This document shows, in pieces, positions 26,206 through 35,892 of a stretch of DNA of 64,000 nt. Positions within the stretch are counted from its first letter, which is position 1. Every line of letters starts with the position of its first letter. The DNA lies in NCBI GenBank assembly GCA_019245755.1, contig JAFARC010000040.1, positions 50,125-114,124 of the forward strand, written 5' to 3'. The DNA comes from Mycobacteriaceae bacterium. GTDB taxonomy: Bacteria; Actinomycetota; Actinomycetes; Mycobacteriales; Mycobacteriaceae. A program made the translations under genes and the position numbers. The notes beneath the pieces were generated by a model. The model was not told the DNA's origin and searched no databases. It saw only the letters and a program-made list of their open reading frames with translations.

Positions 26206-26974
26206 CGCGCACTTTGTACGTCGAGGGCCACGATTTTCGAGAGTCGTCTCCCACCAGCGGAGTTCCCATGGCTCCCACCCTGACGTCGTAGGCTTCCTGG
26301 CCGGCGCCGACTTCGCGATTGGCGTGTTCCTGGGCCAGGTAGTACAGCTCATCGATGGTGGCTTCGCCGTACGCGACGAATGTGGTTTTGCGCGCGACGT
26401 CCTTCAGCCCGGCAGTCATCCGGTCGGGCAGGACGCGCGACGCGAGCGCCCCGAGGGCCAGCAGCGTGAACGGGATAACCCAGTAGCAAATAAACGACAA
26501 CGGTGTCTTGGTGTCGAGTATCGTGGCCTTGCCTTGCAGAATGGGCGGGATCAACGATGAAACCGTCATGCCAGCGAACACGGCGACCCAGATCCACGTC
26601 AGCAGCGTGGTGATGCGAGCAAACAGCTCGCTGTTGACCACCTCGGGAGGCTTGTCCGCTTCGGCGAATTCACGCACGAAGGGCTTACCGATCAGCACGC
26701 TGCAAAGCGCCACCAGGAAGATCCCTGCGTTGCTCAGCGGCTGGATCCACCGCTGCATAAACGACTCGCTGAGCGTGAGTGTCAGGATTGTCAGCACCAA
26801 GAACGTTCCAACAGCCCCGACTTCGAGCGTGCGCCCGGCTGCGCCTCGGATGCGCCCGATCGCCAGGGCGGCTAATGCGGTCGCGAGCGCGACCAACACG
26901 GCAGTGGTGAAAGGGACGTTGCCGACAAGGACCCAATAGACGATCCACGGCGAGAAGCCGAACAGAATGCCCAT
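26192..26974 (-). CDS. Multi-pass membrane protein, unknown function
   Basis: A 260-residue protein with about six hydrophobic helices (for example YWVLVGNVPFTTAVLVALAT, TFLVLTILTLTLSES, LLTWIWVAVFAGMTV, YWVIPFTLLALGALAS) and a charged C-terminal tail of about 55 residues ending KVRERRR. No family motif is recognised. Its last codons overlap the 26131-26205 repeat, so the tail may have been altered by it. Confidence 0.6.
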   Translation of the reverse strand: MGILFGFSPWIVYWVLVGNVPFTTAVLVALATALAALAIGRIRGAAGRTLEVGAVGTFLVLTILTLTLSESFMQRWIQPLSNAGIFLVALCSVLIGKPFVREFAEADKPPEVVNSELFARITTLLTWIWVAVFAGMTVSSLIPPILQGKATILDTKTPLSFICYWVIPFTLLALGALASRVLPDRMTAGLKDVARKTTFVAYGEATIDELYYLAQEHANREVGAGQEAYDVRVGAMGTPLVGDDSRKSWPSTYKVRERRR

Positions 26975-27072
26975 GCTCGGTCAGTGTAAGGAGTCCAAAT
27001 CGGGTGGCTTATGTGAACGTCTCGGGCCGGCGAGCGTTGTCGCTTCGTGGGTTGGGCTCTGGCCGGTTCGGG

Positions 27073-27161
27073 TTGGTTGTCAGGCGGTGAAGCTCGTGGG
27101 GTTGGCTGTCAGGTGGTGAAGCCCGTCGGGGTTGGTTGTCAGGTGGTGAAGCCCGTCCAGG
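27073..27161. repeat. Three ~30-bp repeats at the end of the DUF2510 gene
   Basis: TTGG(T/C)TGTCAGG(T/C)GGTGAAGC(C/T)CGT occurs at 27073, 27102 and 27132. The third copy contains the stop codon and last residues (GFTT) of the minus-strand DUF2510 gene; the others are beyond the stop. The 3' end of the gene has thus been duplicated twice. Confidence 0.7.
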
Positions 27162-27486
27162 TCGCGCCGTCGAAATAGCGCAATCGGGGATAGATCGGGT
27201 CGGGAAACCAGCCAGGTTGGACCGGGGGATAGCGCCCGTAGATCCCGCGAGGATCGCCGGCGAGGCTCAGTCGGTGCTCGTAATCGGCACGGGCACGTAA
27301 TGCGGCGTTGCGTCGTGTTTGCGCGCGTTTCCGTCGAGCGAAGTGGGCCAGCATCGCGGTGAGTGCGACCGCGACCACCCCGACGTACCAGCCATGAAGC
27401 AGCGACAGGCAGACGATGAAGACCGCCGCGCCGATGAGCCAGGGGTGGCGCTGCCAAAACGGGGGTCTGAGTGGCTGGTGGAGCAC
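27139..27486 (-). CDS. DUF2510 membrane protein
   Basis: A 115-residue protein: two hydrophobic segments (WLIGAAVFIVCLSLLHGWYVGVVAVALTAMLA), a basic linker, and a C-terminal DUF2510 motif (PGWFPDPIYPRLRYFDGATWTGFTT reduced here to its key pattern PGWFPDP...RYFDGATWT). DUF2510 is a short actinobacterial domain of unknown role, usually at the ends of membrane proteins. GTG start. Divergent from the kinase gene by 68 bases. Confidence 0.7.
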   Translation of the reverse strand: MLHQPLRPPFWQRHPWLIGAAVFIVCLSLLHGWYVGVVAVALTAMLAHFARRKRAQTRRNAALRARADYEHRLSLAGDPRGIYGRYPPVQPGWFPDPIYPRLRYFDGATWTGFTT

Positions 27487-27554
27487 TGCTTTCGATGATA
27501 GGTCTGACCGGATGGGCAGTCGCCTCGTTTGAGGATGGCGCTAACGTGGGCGGA

Positions 27555-28742
27555 ATGATGGCCTCCGATCTGCTCGGTGGCCGCTACGAGCTGCGAGGGG
27601 TCCTGGGTCGGGGTGGCATGGCCGAGGTGCGCGACGGCTGGGACACCCGTCTCAGCCGGGCGGTCGCGGTCAAGCTGCTTCACCCGGGCTTCGCGCACCA
27701 CGTCGAGAGCCGTGAGCGCTTCGACGCGGAGGCCCGTTCAGCCGCCTCGCTGAACAACTCGCACATCGTCGCCGTCCACGACACGGGCGAACACAACGGA
27801 ACGCCGTTCATCGTGATGGAACGGCTGCCCGGTGCCTCGCTCGCTGACTACATCGCACGGGGCCCGTTGCCGCAACCGCTGGTCAGGTCGGTGCTTGACG
27901 ACGTCCTCGCGGCGCTAGCCGCGGCACACGAGGCGGGGATCCTGCACCGCGACATCAAACCCGGCAACATCTTGTTCACCAGCGACGGCGAGGCGAAGGT
28001 TTCCGACTTCGGTATCGCGAAGACCGCGGACGCCGGCTACACGACGACCGGTCAGGTCGTCGGCACGATGGCGTATCTGAGTCCGGAACGGCTGCTGGGC
28101 AACCCTGCCACTCCGGCGGACGACCTGTATGCGCTCGGTGTCGTGGGATACGAGGCGCTGACTGGGCGCCGGCCGTTCATGGGGGAAAATTTCGGGGCGT
28201 TGGTGCACGCGATCCTTTCGGAGCAGCCGGCACCGCTTGAGGTCTTGCGGCCCGACGTCGACCCGGCGCTGACCGCCGTGGTCGAACGCGCGATGGCCCG
28301 CAACCCCGCTTGGCGGTTTCAGAACGCGCGGGCGATGCGGGCGGCCTTGCTGGGGGTTCCGGTGGCGACAATGCCGTCGGTGGCGGCAGCGGTCGGCGGT
28401 AGGCCGCCGACCAGGGTTTTGGATGAGCCGGTACCACCGTTGCCGACGTATGCGCCGGTCGGGTATGGACTGATGGCCGGACCCTCCGCGAGCAGGCGGA
28501 ACCGGAAGCTGTTGGGCGTGGGTGCCGTGGTCGCCGCATTTCTGCTGGCAGCGGTGCTGGTGGTGTTCGACTCGCCGTTTCAGTCCAGTCCGGCGCCCAA
28601 ATCGGTCACCACCAGCACGCCGGTGCCCATTCCGACGACCACCCTGCCCACGACGGCGTCGACGACATCAGGGGCTCCGGTCGAGGAGGAGCCGCCGCCT
28701 GCCCGCAGGCCGGGCCGGCCGCACAGGGGACACGGTGACTGA
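27555..28742 (+). CDS. Membrane Ser/Thr protein kinase (Pkn type)
   Basis: A 395-residue Hanks-type kinase. Gly-loop LGRGGMAEV, catalytic-pair lysine AVAVKLL, HRDIKPGNILF with catalytic Asp, DFGIAKT magnesium site and a T-rich activation loop (YTTTGQVVGTMAYLSPERL). One membrane helix follows at about 310-330 (VGAVVAAFLLAAVLVVF), then a short Pro/Thr-rich outer tail without PASTA repeats. Two adjacent ATGs (27555, 27558) after GGGCGGA. It sits right before the polysaccharide locus, where it might control Wzz or the glycosyltransferases; that is inference. Confidence 0.88.
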   Translation: MMASDLLGGRYELRGVLGRGGMAEVRDGWDTRLSRAVAVKLLHPGFAHHVESRERFDAEARSAASLNNSHIVAVHDTGEHNGTPFIVMERLPGASLADYIARGPLPQPLVRSVLDDVLAALAAAHEAGILHRDIKPGNILFTSDGEAKVSDFGIAKTADAGYTTTGQVVGTMAYLSPERLLGNPATPADDLYALGVVGYEALTGRRPFMGENFGALVHAILSEQPAPLEVLRPDVDPALTAVVERAMARNPAWRFQNARAMRAALLGVPVATMPSVAAAVGGRPPTRVLDEPVPPLPTYAPVGYGLMAGPSASRRNRKLLGVGAVVAAFLLAAVLVVFDSPFQSSPAPKSVTTSTPVPIPTTTLPTTASTTSGAPVEEEPPPARRPGRPHRGHGD

Positions 28743-29062
28743 GCGGTCGGCTGTGGGCTGACGTACGCGGCCCTTTACGTCGGCACCGATACGCCGCTAG
28801 TTCCACGACATCCTGATACGTCAACCGAACACGAGCGTGGACGCAGTAATGCTGCGGCTGCAATAACTCCATGTTAAGAGTGAAGAGATTGCCGTCGGCA
28901 GTTGCCCGAAACGGGCGCGCGGATGTCTGAGCTGAGGTAATGTTGCGAACCCGTAACAGCAAACGATATGTGTGCTTGTACGTCGTGTTTGCCAGCTAGG
29001 CAGAACCTCAGCGCCGCCGAAGAACGAGGTTTGCCGGTGAAGCACGTCCTAGAGGGGGGGCA
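28743..29062 (+). other. Promoter region of the polysaccharide locus
   Basis: A 320-bp gap between the kinase and the initiating transferase. GACGTA (28760-28765) and TACGTC (28776-28781) form an inverted repeat just past the kinase stop, either terminator or operator. Farther down, TTGCGA (28943) and TATGTG (28967) are 18 bases apart and could be a promoter. No gene is recognised. The stretch is A+T-richer than its left side. Confidence 0.4.
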
Positions 29063-30664
29063 GTGACAGGGATAGACGAATTTGTCGGCCAGGATCAGCC
29101 TGGCATGGGTGTCACTCTTGGCAGCAGCCAACCCGCTCTGCCGCTATTTCACCGGGGACTGATCGAAACACGTTCCGCTGAAGCTGGGGATACCGGCAAT
29201 CGGCTCACAAAACGCGGCGCCATTCGTGCCCAAGGATCACGCGGGGCATGGGAGCGCCGATACAGCCGATATCTGTTCGCCTCGGACGCGGTCGTGGCTA
29301 CGCTGGCGGTGATCACCGGCGAATTCCTCCGGTTTGGCGGCAAATCGCCCAGCGTAGCCGGTTACAGCTCGCTCGATTACCAGATCGTTTCCGTCATCAT
29401 TATCGTGATTTGGCTGTGGCTCCTAGCGGTCTACCGCACACGTGCTGCCGGCGTAATCGGTGCGGGATCGGAGGAATTTCGCCGGCTATGGGCCGCCACG
29501 ATGACGGCATTTGGGGCAATCGCGATTTCGTCGATGCTGCTCAAACTCGACATCGCGCGGGGTTACTTGGCCATCGCGCTGCCGTTGGGCGTGGTCGGGC
29601 TGACTTTGAATCGGCGGTTTGCGCGAAGGGTTGTGGCAGGGTTGCGCCGGCGCGGCCGAATGCTGAGCGCTGTGCTGGCAGTCGGTGAGCTGAAGTCGGT
29701 GTGCGGACTGGCGGAGTCCCTCGCACGGCATCCGGAAGACGGCTATACCGTGGTCGCGGCCTGCCTCCCAGGGCGCGGAGGCAGCGGTGTAACCTACGTC
29801 GACGCGCTCGGCGACCTGCCACTTTATCCGGACAAAGGTAACTTCGAGGAGGCGATCCGCTGCTCTGGTGCAGACACCGTGGCGGTGACGTCGACCGATC
29901 ATCTCGGTCCGCGCGGCTTCCGGGATTTGTCGTGGCAGTTGGAGAAGCTCGACGTCGACCTCGTGGTATCACCAGGGATGGTCGACCTGGCAGGGCCCCG
30001 CCTCACGGTGCGGCCTTTGGCCCGCGTGCCGCTAATTCAAATAGCCAAACCACGTTACGACGGTGCCAAAGGGTTCCAAAAGCGGGCATTCGACCTGTGT
30101 TTTTCGCTGTTGGTACTGGTGATGGCTTTCCCAGTTATGCTCTTTGCGGCGGTGGCCATAAAGCTAACCAGTAGAGGCCCTGTGTTTTACACCGCCGAGC
30201 GCATTGGCCTCAATGGCAAGCCTTTCCGGATGATCAAATTCCGTACTATGACCGTGGATGCCGAGCGCCAGCTGGCGGAGCTCATTCACCTGAACGATGG
30301 CGATGGGCTGCTTTTCAAGATCCGGTCTGATCCGCGGGTGACACGAGTGGGTCGGTTGTTGCGGCACTTCAGCATTGATGAATTGCCACAATTCATGAAT
30401 GTACTACGCGGAGACATGAGCGTTGTGGGGCCCCGACCTCCGTTGCCTTCGGAAGTGGCGTCGTATAATGACAATCTTCGCCGAAGGCTTCTGGTCCGGC
30501 CGGGAATCACGGGGCTATGGCAAGTGAGCGGTCGATCAGATCTCTCGTGGGAGGACTCCGTCCGATTGGATCTGTCCTATGTGGAGAACTGGTCAATGCT
30601 GGCCGACCTGGCCATCGCGCTGACGACGGTACGTGCGGTGATACGTGGTACAGGGGCGTACTAG
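29063..30664 (+). CDS. Polyprenyl glycosyl-1-phosphate transferase (WcaJ/WbaP type)
   Basis: A 533-residue initiating enzyme that moves a hexose-1-P from a UDP-sugar to a polyprenyl phosphate, starting the repeat unit. After about 65 polar residues there are four helices (about 70-190), a Rossmann-like middle, a fifth helix (LCFSLLVLVMAFPVMLFAAV) and the C-terminal catalytic domain with FRMIKFRTM, FSIDELPQFMNVLRGDMSVVGPRPP and RPGITGLWQVSGRSDLSWED. GTG 29063 follows GAGGGGGGG. It is the first gene of a run continuing to 37049, with four bases before the next gene. The sugar (glucose or galactose) cannot be read from sequence. Confidence 0.9.
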   Translation: MTGIDEFVGQDQPGMGVTLGSSQPALPLFHRGLIETRSAEAGDTGNRLTKRGAIRAQGSRGAWERRYSRYLFASDAVVATLAVITGEFLRFGGKSPSVAGYSSLDYQIVSVIIIVIWLWLLAVYRTRAAGVIGAGSEEFRRLWAATMTAFGAIAISSMLLKLDIARGYLAIALPLGVVGLTLNRRFARRVVAGLRRRGRMLSAVLAVGELKSVCGLAESLARHPEDGYTVVAACLPGRGGSGVTYVDALGDLPLYPDKGNFEEAIRCSGADTVAVTSTDHLGPRGFRDLSWQLEKLDVDLVVSPGMVDLAGPRLTVRPLARVPLIQIAKPRYDGAKGFQKRAFDLCFSLLVLVMAFPVMLFAAVAIKLTSRGPVFYTAERIGLNGKPFRMIKFRTMTVDAERQLAELIHLNDGDGLLFKIRSDPRVTRVGRLLRHFSIDELPQFMNVLRGDMSVVGPRPPLPSEVASYNDNLRRRLLVRPGITGLWQVSGRSDLSWEDSVRLDLSYVENWSMLADLAIALTTVRAVIRGTGAY

Positions 30665-30668
30665 CAGT

Positions 30669-31979
30669 ATGGATCTTTCGGCCACGTCGGCGCCGGTTCA
30701 CAGCGGCGCGAGCAGGATGACGACTGAGGCGCGCCGCAAACGAATCGCGGTGACCTTCATCGGAATCAACTACGAGCCAGAGCCGTTGGGCATTGCGCCG
30801 TACTCGACCGGTTTATGTAACCAGCTTGCAGCGAGAGGCTACGACGTCAGGGTCATCACCGGTGTGCCGCATTACCCCGAGTGGCGGATCGCTCCGGAAT
30901 ACAAATGGACCTGGACATCTTTCGAGACGATCTCCGGTGTGCCCGTCAAGAGAGTCAGGCACTCCATTCCCAAGAAGTTCACCAACTCACGCCGGTTGGT
31001 CATGGAAGCGACGTTCGGAAGCCGCGCCGCTCTTTCCAAGTGGGACGAGCCAGATGTCCTGATATGTGTAACACCTGCACTTGTCTCAACCGCATTGATA
31101 TGCCTAAAGAACCATGCCCTCGGGCGCCGCCGCCCAGCCCTCGGAGTTTGGGTCCAAGACCTCTACACAGTGGGACTAGCTGAAACCCAAACTGGGGGCT
31201 CAGCTGCGGCGGGGATCGCACGTCGACTGGAGAGTTGGGTCCTGCGACAGGCCGACGGCGTTGCGGTGATACACGATAGGTTTCGGACACAGTTACTCGA
31301 AAGTCTGCACGTGAGTCCCGCCAAGGTGAGAACCATCAGAAATTGGGCGCGCATTTCGTCCTACGCATCGCATGACCGAAACGCGGCGCGTGAACAATTC
31401 GGTTGGGCGCCGGACGAGATCATCGTGCTACACGCCGGGGCCATGGGCGTCAAGCAGGGCCTCGAGAACGTTGTACGTGCGGCCCAGATCGCAGACCAGC
31501 AAAACTCCAGGATCCGTTTTGTCCTCCTCGGCGATGGGAATCAGCGGAGATCGTTGGAAGCGATGGCCAGAGGCACGTGGCGCCTGGAGATCCGCGACCC
31601 TCTTCCGGACGATAAATTCGCGGCGGCTCTCACCGCGGCCGACATACTTCTCGTGAACCAGAAGCCAGGCGTCGCTGAGATGTCAATTCCAAGTAAGTTG
31701 ATCTCGTATTTTCAGAGCGGGACGCCGGTCCTGGCCGCGATCGACTCTGGGAGTAACGCCGCTGAAGAGATCCGTAATTCAGGGGCGGGCATCATCGTCG
31801 AGAGCGGAGACCCCGTCACGTTGCTGGATGCAGCTGCCGCACTTGGTGCAGATCCAAACCTAAGACGCCGGCTGGGTGCGAACGGACGCGAATATGTGAC
31901 GAGGGTGCTCAGCGCGGAGCATTCGATGGATGACTTCGACAATTGGGTCCAACAGCTGTTGGCATCGCGGCGACGGTGA
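30669..31979 (+). CDS. Glycosyltransferase, GT4 (WbuB-like)
   Basis: A 436-residue cytoplasmic GT-B enzyme. The N-terminus ([34 protein letters not shown]) is typical of WbuB/WcaI-type transferases acting on lipid-linked fucosamine or fucose; the donor site is in the C-terminal domain ([41 protein letters not shown]). It probably adds the second sugar. ATG 30669 is four bases after the previous stop; M at 30718 is an alternative start. Confidence 0.85.
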   Translation: MDLSATSAPVHSGASRMTTEARRKRIAVTFIGINYEPEPLGIAPYSTGLCNQLAARGYDVRVITGVPHYPEWRIAPEYKWTWTSFETISGVPVKRVRHSIPKKFTNSRRLVMEATFGSRAALSKWDEPDVLICVTPALVSTALICLKNHALGRRRPALGVWVQDLYTVGLAETQTGGSAAAGIARRLESWVLRQADGVAVIHDRFRTQLLESLHVSPAKVRTIRNWARISSYASHDRNAAREQFGWAPDEIIVLHAGAMGVKQGLENVVRAAQIADQQNSRIRFVLLGDGNQRRSLEAMARGTWRLEIRDPLPDDKFAAALTAADILLVNQKPGVAEMSIPSKLISYFQSGTPVLAAIDSGSNAAEEIRNSGAGIIVESGDPVTLLDAAAALGADPNLRRRLGANGREYVTRVLSAEHSMDDFDNWVQQLLASRRR

Positions 31980-32040
31980 ACCCCAACGTGGATCGACGCG
32001 GGTTATCCAACAAGATATCGGTGGTCAAGAGAGGCAGGCG

Positions 32041-33066
32041 ATGGCGCGACGCGCGTTAATAGCGGGGATCACGGGCCAAGACGGTTCATATCTCGCAGAA
32101 TTGCTGCTGAGCAAGGGCTACGAGGTTCATGGCTTGATCAGGAGGGCTTCGACCTTCAACACCAGCCGGATCGATCACATCTACCAGGACCCGCACCGAC
32201 CGGACGCTCGGCTCTTCCTGCACTACGGCGATATAAATGACGGGGGACGGCTTACATCGCTGCTGGCGAAGATTGACCCTGCCGAAGTCTATAACTTAGC
32301 CGCGCAGTCGCATGTGCGTGTGTCGTTTGACGAACCGGAGAATACCGGCAACATTACAGGTGTTGGGACGGTGCGACTCCTGGAAGCCGTGCGACTCGCT
32401 GGCTTATCCTGTCGGTTCTACCAGGCGTCAAGCTCAGAAATGTTCGGCGCGTCGCCTCCGCCCCAGAATGAATCGACACCGTTTTATCCGAGGTCTCCGT
32501 ATGGAGCTGCCAAGGTGTATTCGTATTGGATGACAAAAAATTATCGTGAGGCCTACGGGATGTTTGCCATCAACGGCATTCTTTTCAACCACGAGTCGCC
32601 ACGTCGAGGTGAAACATTTCTGACCCGCAAAGTGTCCCGCGGGGTGGCCAGGATCAAAGCGGGACTCGATTCTAAACTGTATCTGGGCAATCTGGACGCC
32701 ATTCGCGACTGGGGTTACGCACCCGAATATGTCGAAGGGATGTGGCGAATGCTCCAAGTCGATGAGCCGGACGATTATGTGCTAGCGACGGGGCAGCCCT
32801 GTACCGTGCAACAATTCGTCCAGACCGCATTTGAATGCGCTGGACTGAACTGGGAAAATTACGTGACATTCGACGAGCGTTACGTGCGCCCGACCGAGGT
32901 CGACGCGTTGATCGGTGACCCTACGAAGGCCTCGCGCCTGCTTGATTGGAAGGCAGAGGTGATGGCGCCCGAACTCGCCGCCATCATGGTTAATGCTGAT
33001 GCCAAGGCGCTCGAATGCGCAGCGACACCGTGGATCGATAAGCCGTCGGTTAACTGGTGGAAATAG
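32041..33066 (+). CDS. gmd: GDP-mannose 4,6-dehydratase
   Basis: Gmd converts GDP-D-mannose to GDP-4-keto-6-deoxymannose, precursor of GDP-fucose, GDP-rhamnose and GDP-perosamine. The 341-residue protein has the NADP motif [12 protein letters not shown], the catalytic region QASSSEMFG and YGAAK (Tyr154, Lys158), and the conserved [15 protein letters not shown]. Its length and sequence are like mycobacterial GmdA (Rv1511). ATG 32041 has GAGAGG upstream; the open frame before it belongs to the preceding gene's end. Noticeably lower G+C than the flanks. fcl follows after three bases. Confidence 0.95.
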   Translation: MARRALIAGITGQDGSYLAELLLSKGYEVHGLIRRASTFNTSRIDHIYQDPHRPDARLFLHYGDINDGGRLTSLLAKIDPAEVYNLAAQSHVRVSFDEPENTGNITGVGTVRLLEAVRLAGLSCRFYQASSSEMFGASPPPQNESTPFYPRSPYGAAKVYSYWMTKNYREAYGMFAINGILFNHESPRRGETFLTRKVSRGVARIKAGLDSKLYLGNLDAIRDWGYAPEYVEGMWRMLQVDEPDDYVLATGQPCTVQQFVQTAFECAGLNWENYVTFDERYVRPTEVDALIGDPTKASRLLDWKAEVMAPELAAIMVNADAKALECAATPWIDKPSVNWWK

Positions 33067-33069
33067 CTG

Positions 33070-34062
33070 ATGGTTGACCATGGGTACGACGTGGACATGG
33101 CGTCGGGATCGGTGTCTCCTTTAGACCGCAACTCCCCGGTGTGGGTCGCCGGCCATCGCGGGCTCGCCGGTTCTGCGATTTGGCGCTTGTTCGAAAAGGA
33201 TGGCTTCTCTCGTCTTATAGGGGTGAGTCGCTCGGAACTTGACCTGACCGATAGAGGGCGCGTTTTCGATTTCGTCGCAGAGCAGAAGCCCAAAGCGGTC
33301 ATTGTCGCTGCGGCCTTCGTCGGAGGCATCCTGGCCAACGCGACCTATCCGGCCGACTTCATATCCCAAAACCTTCAGATACAAGTGAACGTGATGGACG
33401 CTGCCGCGGTGGGGGGCGTCGAACGTCTGCTCTTTCTCGGCTCGTCGTGCATCTATCCTAAGTTTGCCCCGCAGCCCATTAAAGAAAGCTACCTTCATGC
33501 AGGACCGCTTGAATCGACCAATGAAGCGTACGCGGTGGCGAAGCTTGCGGGAATCGCGCACGTGGGCGCCGTCCGCCGACAATATGGGCTACCGTGGATC
33601 GCGGTAATGCCAAGCAATCTATATGGCCCGGGCGATAATTTTCATGAAACACAATCACATGTGTTAAGCGCACTAATTCGCAGATTCATCAACGCTCATG
33701 CCAGCGGGGAAGAGTCGGTCACAAACTGGGGGACTGGCAAACCCCGCCGAGAGTTCCTGTACGTCGATGATCTGGCGTCTGCGTGCCTACACCTGCTAGA
33801 TCGCTATAACGAACCGTCGCCAGTAAACATCGGTACCGGTGTCGACTACACCATCGCCGAGGTGTCCACCATGGTGGCGGAGGCCGTAGGCTACCGCGGC
33901 GCTGTACGGTGGGATCACTCCAAACCCGACGGCACCCCGCGTAAGCTTCTCGACGTCTCGCTGATCAATCGGCTTGGCTGGCGATCATCTACTGATATCG
34001 AGACCGGAATTCGGTCAACAGTGGATTGGTACCAAAGCCGAGGGCCGGCAGTGAGATGCTAA
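33070..34062 (+). CDS. fcl: GDP-L-fucose synthase (WcaG/EpiA type)
   Basis: A 330-residue extended SDR that epimerises and reduces the Gmd product to GDP-L-fucose. NADP site VAGHRGLAGSAIWRLF, substrate region FLGSSCIYPKFAPQPIKESYLHAG cut here to its key LGSSCIYP, catalytic YAVAKLAG, and the C-terminal YGPGDNFH...PRREFLYVDDLA signature. It resembles EpiA (Rv1512). Start ATG 33070; the first 20 residues are not conserved, so translation may begin a little later. The reductase activity is inferred from family. Confidence 0.9.
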   Translation: MVDHGYDVDMASGSVSPLDRNSPVWVAGHRGLAGSAIWRLFEKDGFSRLIGVSRSELDLTDRGRVFDFVAEQKPKAVIVAAAFVGGILANATYPADFISQNLQIQVNVMDAAAVGGVERLLFLGSSCIYPKFAPQPIKESYLHAGPLESTNEAYAVAKLAGIAHVGAVRRQYGLPWIAVMPSNLYGPGDNFHETQSHVLSALIRRFINAHASGEESVTNWGTGKPRREFLYVDDLASACLHLLDRYNEPSPVNIGTGVDYTIAEVSTMVAEAVGYRGAVRWDHSKPDGTPRKLLDVSLINRLGWRSSTDIETGIRSTVDWYQSRGPAVRC

Positions 34063-34084
34063 TCGACGGGGCTGGGGGCCGCCG

Positions 34085-35194
34085 ATGACGGTTAACGCTG
34101 TTCGAATTCCACAGGTTGTACCGTGGATCGGAGAGGAAGAGCGAGCTCTTGTAGACGCTGTCTTGAAGGACAACTGGCTCACCGAGGGTCCCCGCTCGCA
34201 AGAGTTCGCAACCCAGCTGATGGAACTGATGAATGCCCCGTACGGGGTGTTCGCGCCCAACGGCACGCTGGCGCTCGCGCTTGGCCTGCTGGCCCTCGAT
34301 ATTTCGGCAAGCGACGAAGTGATCGTCCCCAATTCGACGTTCGTCGGCAGCGCGACAGCGGTGCTTCTCGCCGGAGCAAAGCCGGTGTTCGTCGACATCG
34401 ACGCGCAAACCCTGCAGATCGACGTTGCCCACGCGGAGCAGGCCGTAACCCCGAACACCGCCGCCATCATGCCCGTTCACCTGATGGGCGTGGCGGCCGA
34501 CATGGACGCGGTCATGGCGTTCGCCAGGCATCACAAGCTCAAAGTCATCGAGGACGCGGCACAGGGCATCGGGGTAACTCACAACGGCCGGCATGTCGGC
34601 ACCATAGGCGACGTTGGATGCTTTTCATTCTTCGCCGACAAGACCATCACAACGGGGGAGGGTGGATTCATCGCTTGTCGGACACCGGATGTGTATGAGC
34701 GACTGCGGCGGTTGCGGAACCAGGGCCGTGTGGAGAGCGGAAGTTTCATCCATCCCGTTGTCGGATTCAACTTCCGGATCACCGACATGCAGGCAGCGGT
34801 CGGACTTGCCCAGCTGAAAAAGCTAGAAGAGATCATCGCGCGCAAACAAGCGAACCAGGCGTTGTACAAGGAGCTGCTGAGCGACAACCCGCACATTCGG
34901 GTGTTCGAAGCGCCGCCGAACAGCGCCCACGTCCCGTTCCGCTGCGTGCTGATGTGCGACAGAGCATTTGAGCTGGCCGACTATCTGAGCGAGAATGGCA
35001 TCGCCACCAGACGGTTCTTCTATCCTTTACACAAGCAGCCCTGCTTCGCCGATATTTCTGATCCGTCCGAAAATGGACGCTTTCGAAATTCGATCAGCGC
35101 CTACGAGCACGGTCTTCTGCTGCCGGTGTTTCCCGCTATGCGAGAAAACGATGTGGCGCGGGTCGCTTCCATGATCAACAGGTTCCACCAATGA
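34085..35194 (+). CDS. DegT/DnrJ/EryC1-type sugar aminotransferase (perosamine synthase-like)
   Basis: A 369-residue PLP enzyme. PLP-binding lysine Lys186 lies in SFFADKTITTGEGG, and EDAAQGIG holds the Asp that contacts the ring. The closest described function in this arrangement is GDP-perosamine synthase, which aminates the Gmd product; the neighbours gmd and fcl make that substrate available. Other keto-sugars cannot be excluded. The gene follows fcl by 22 bases and overlaps the acyltransferase gene by four. Confidence 0.85.
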   Translation: MTVNAVRIPQVVPWIGEEERALVDAVLKDNWLTEGPRSQEFATQLMELMNAPYGVFAPNGTLALALGLLALDISASDEVIVPNSTFVGSATAVLLAGAKPVFVDIDAQTLQIDVAHAEQAVTPNTAAIMPVHLMGVAADMDAVMAFARHHKLKVIEDAAQGIGVTHNGRHVGTIGDVGCFSFFADKTITTGEGGFIACRTPDVYERLRRLRNQGRVESGSFIHPVVGFNFRITDMQAAVGLAQLKKLEEIIARKQANQALYKELLSDNPHIRVFEAPPNSAHVPFRCVLMCDRAFELADYLSENGIATRRFFYPLHKQPCFADISDPSENGRFRNSISAYEHGLLLPVFPAMRENDVARVASMINRFHQ

Positions 35195-35892
35195 TTTCTT
35201 CCAATGACGGCCGAGTCCGTACTGCTGAAAATGCCGATGCTGGCACCGCACTGAGTGAGAGGCCATATGTTGGCACATGTGGTCCATCCCGTTCAGCCAC
35301 GAAAGCCGATGAACCGTCGGCTGTGAGGCGGCCCTCGATGCCATGTGACCCCGGCCCTCACCGGAACGAGTTCGACCTTGCCGAGTTCACCGGACACGGA
35401 TACGACAAGGGACGACCCTGGTTGATCCAAGTGCTGTGGTTATTGACTTCGGGTTGTCTGGTGATGCGGTGGTGGTGCCCGAAGGCCGTCAGAATGGCGG
35501 TGTTGCGGGCATTCGGAGCAAAGATCGGATCAGGCGCGCTGGTCAGGCACAACGTCAGGATCCACTGGCCGTGGAAGCTCCGGATCGGTGACCACAGCTG
35601 GATCGGGCCAGGGGTGTGGATACTCAACTTGGAGGAGGTGTCGATCGGTTCCCACACCTGCTTGTCGCAGGACGTGTTGATCTGCACCGGAAGTCATGAC
35701 CGGCGATCGCCGTCGTTCGAATTCGACAACGCGCCGATTTCGATCGGTGACCACGTGTGGATTTGCGCCAGGGCGACCGTGCTGCGCGGCGTGTCGATCG
35801 GAGACGGGGTGACCGTCGGAGCAACGTCGCTGGTCACTCGGGACGTTCCGCCGGGTAGAACGGTGGTGGCACCGCTGGGCGTGACGCTATGA
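35191..35892 (+). CDS. Hexapeptide-repeat acyltransferase (WcaF-like)
   Basis: A 233-residue O-/N-acetyltransferase of the left-handed beta-helix class. The WcaF-like core starts about residue 50 (FDLAEFTGHGYDKGRPW), with hexapeptide turns such as IGDHSWIGPGVWI and ISIGDHVWICARATVLRGVSI and the catalytic-type histidine in CTGSHDRR. The first 48 residues are not part of the domain; ATG 35338 would remove them, but ATG 35191 overlaps the previous stop (ATGA). It may acetylate the amino sugar or another residue of the unit. Confidence 0.82.
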   Translation: MISSNDGRVRTAENADAGTALSERPYVGTCGPSRSATKADEPSAVRRPSMPCDPGPHRNEFDLAEFTGHGYDKGRPWLIQVLWLLTSGCLVMRWWCPKAVRMAVLRAFGAKIGSGALVRHNVRIHWPWKLRIGDHSWIGPGVWILNLEEVSIGSHTCLSQDVLICTGSHDRRSPSFEFDNAPISIGDHVWICARATVLRGVSIGDGVTVGATSLVTRDVPPGRTVVAPLGVTL

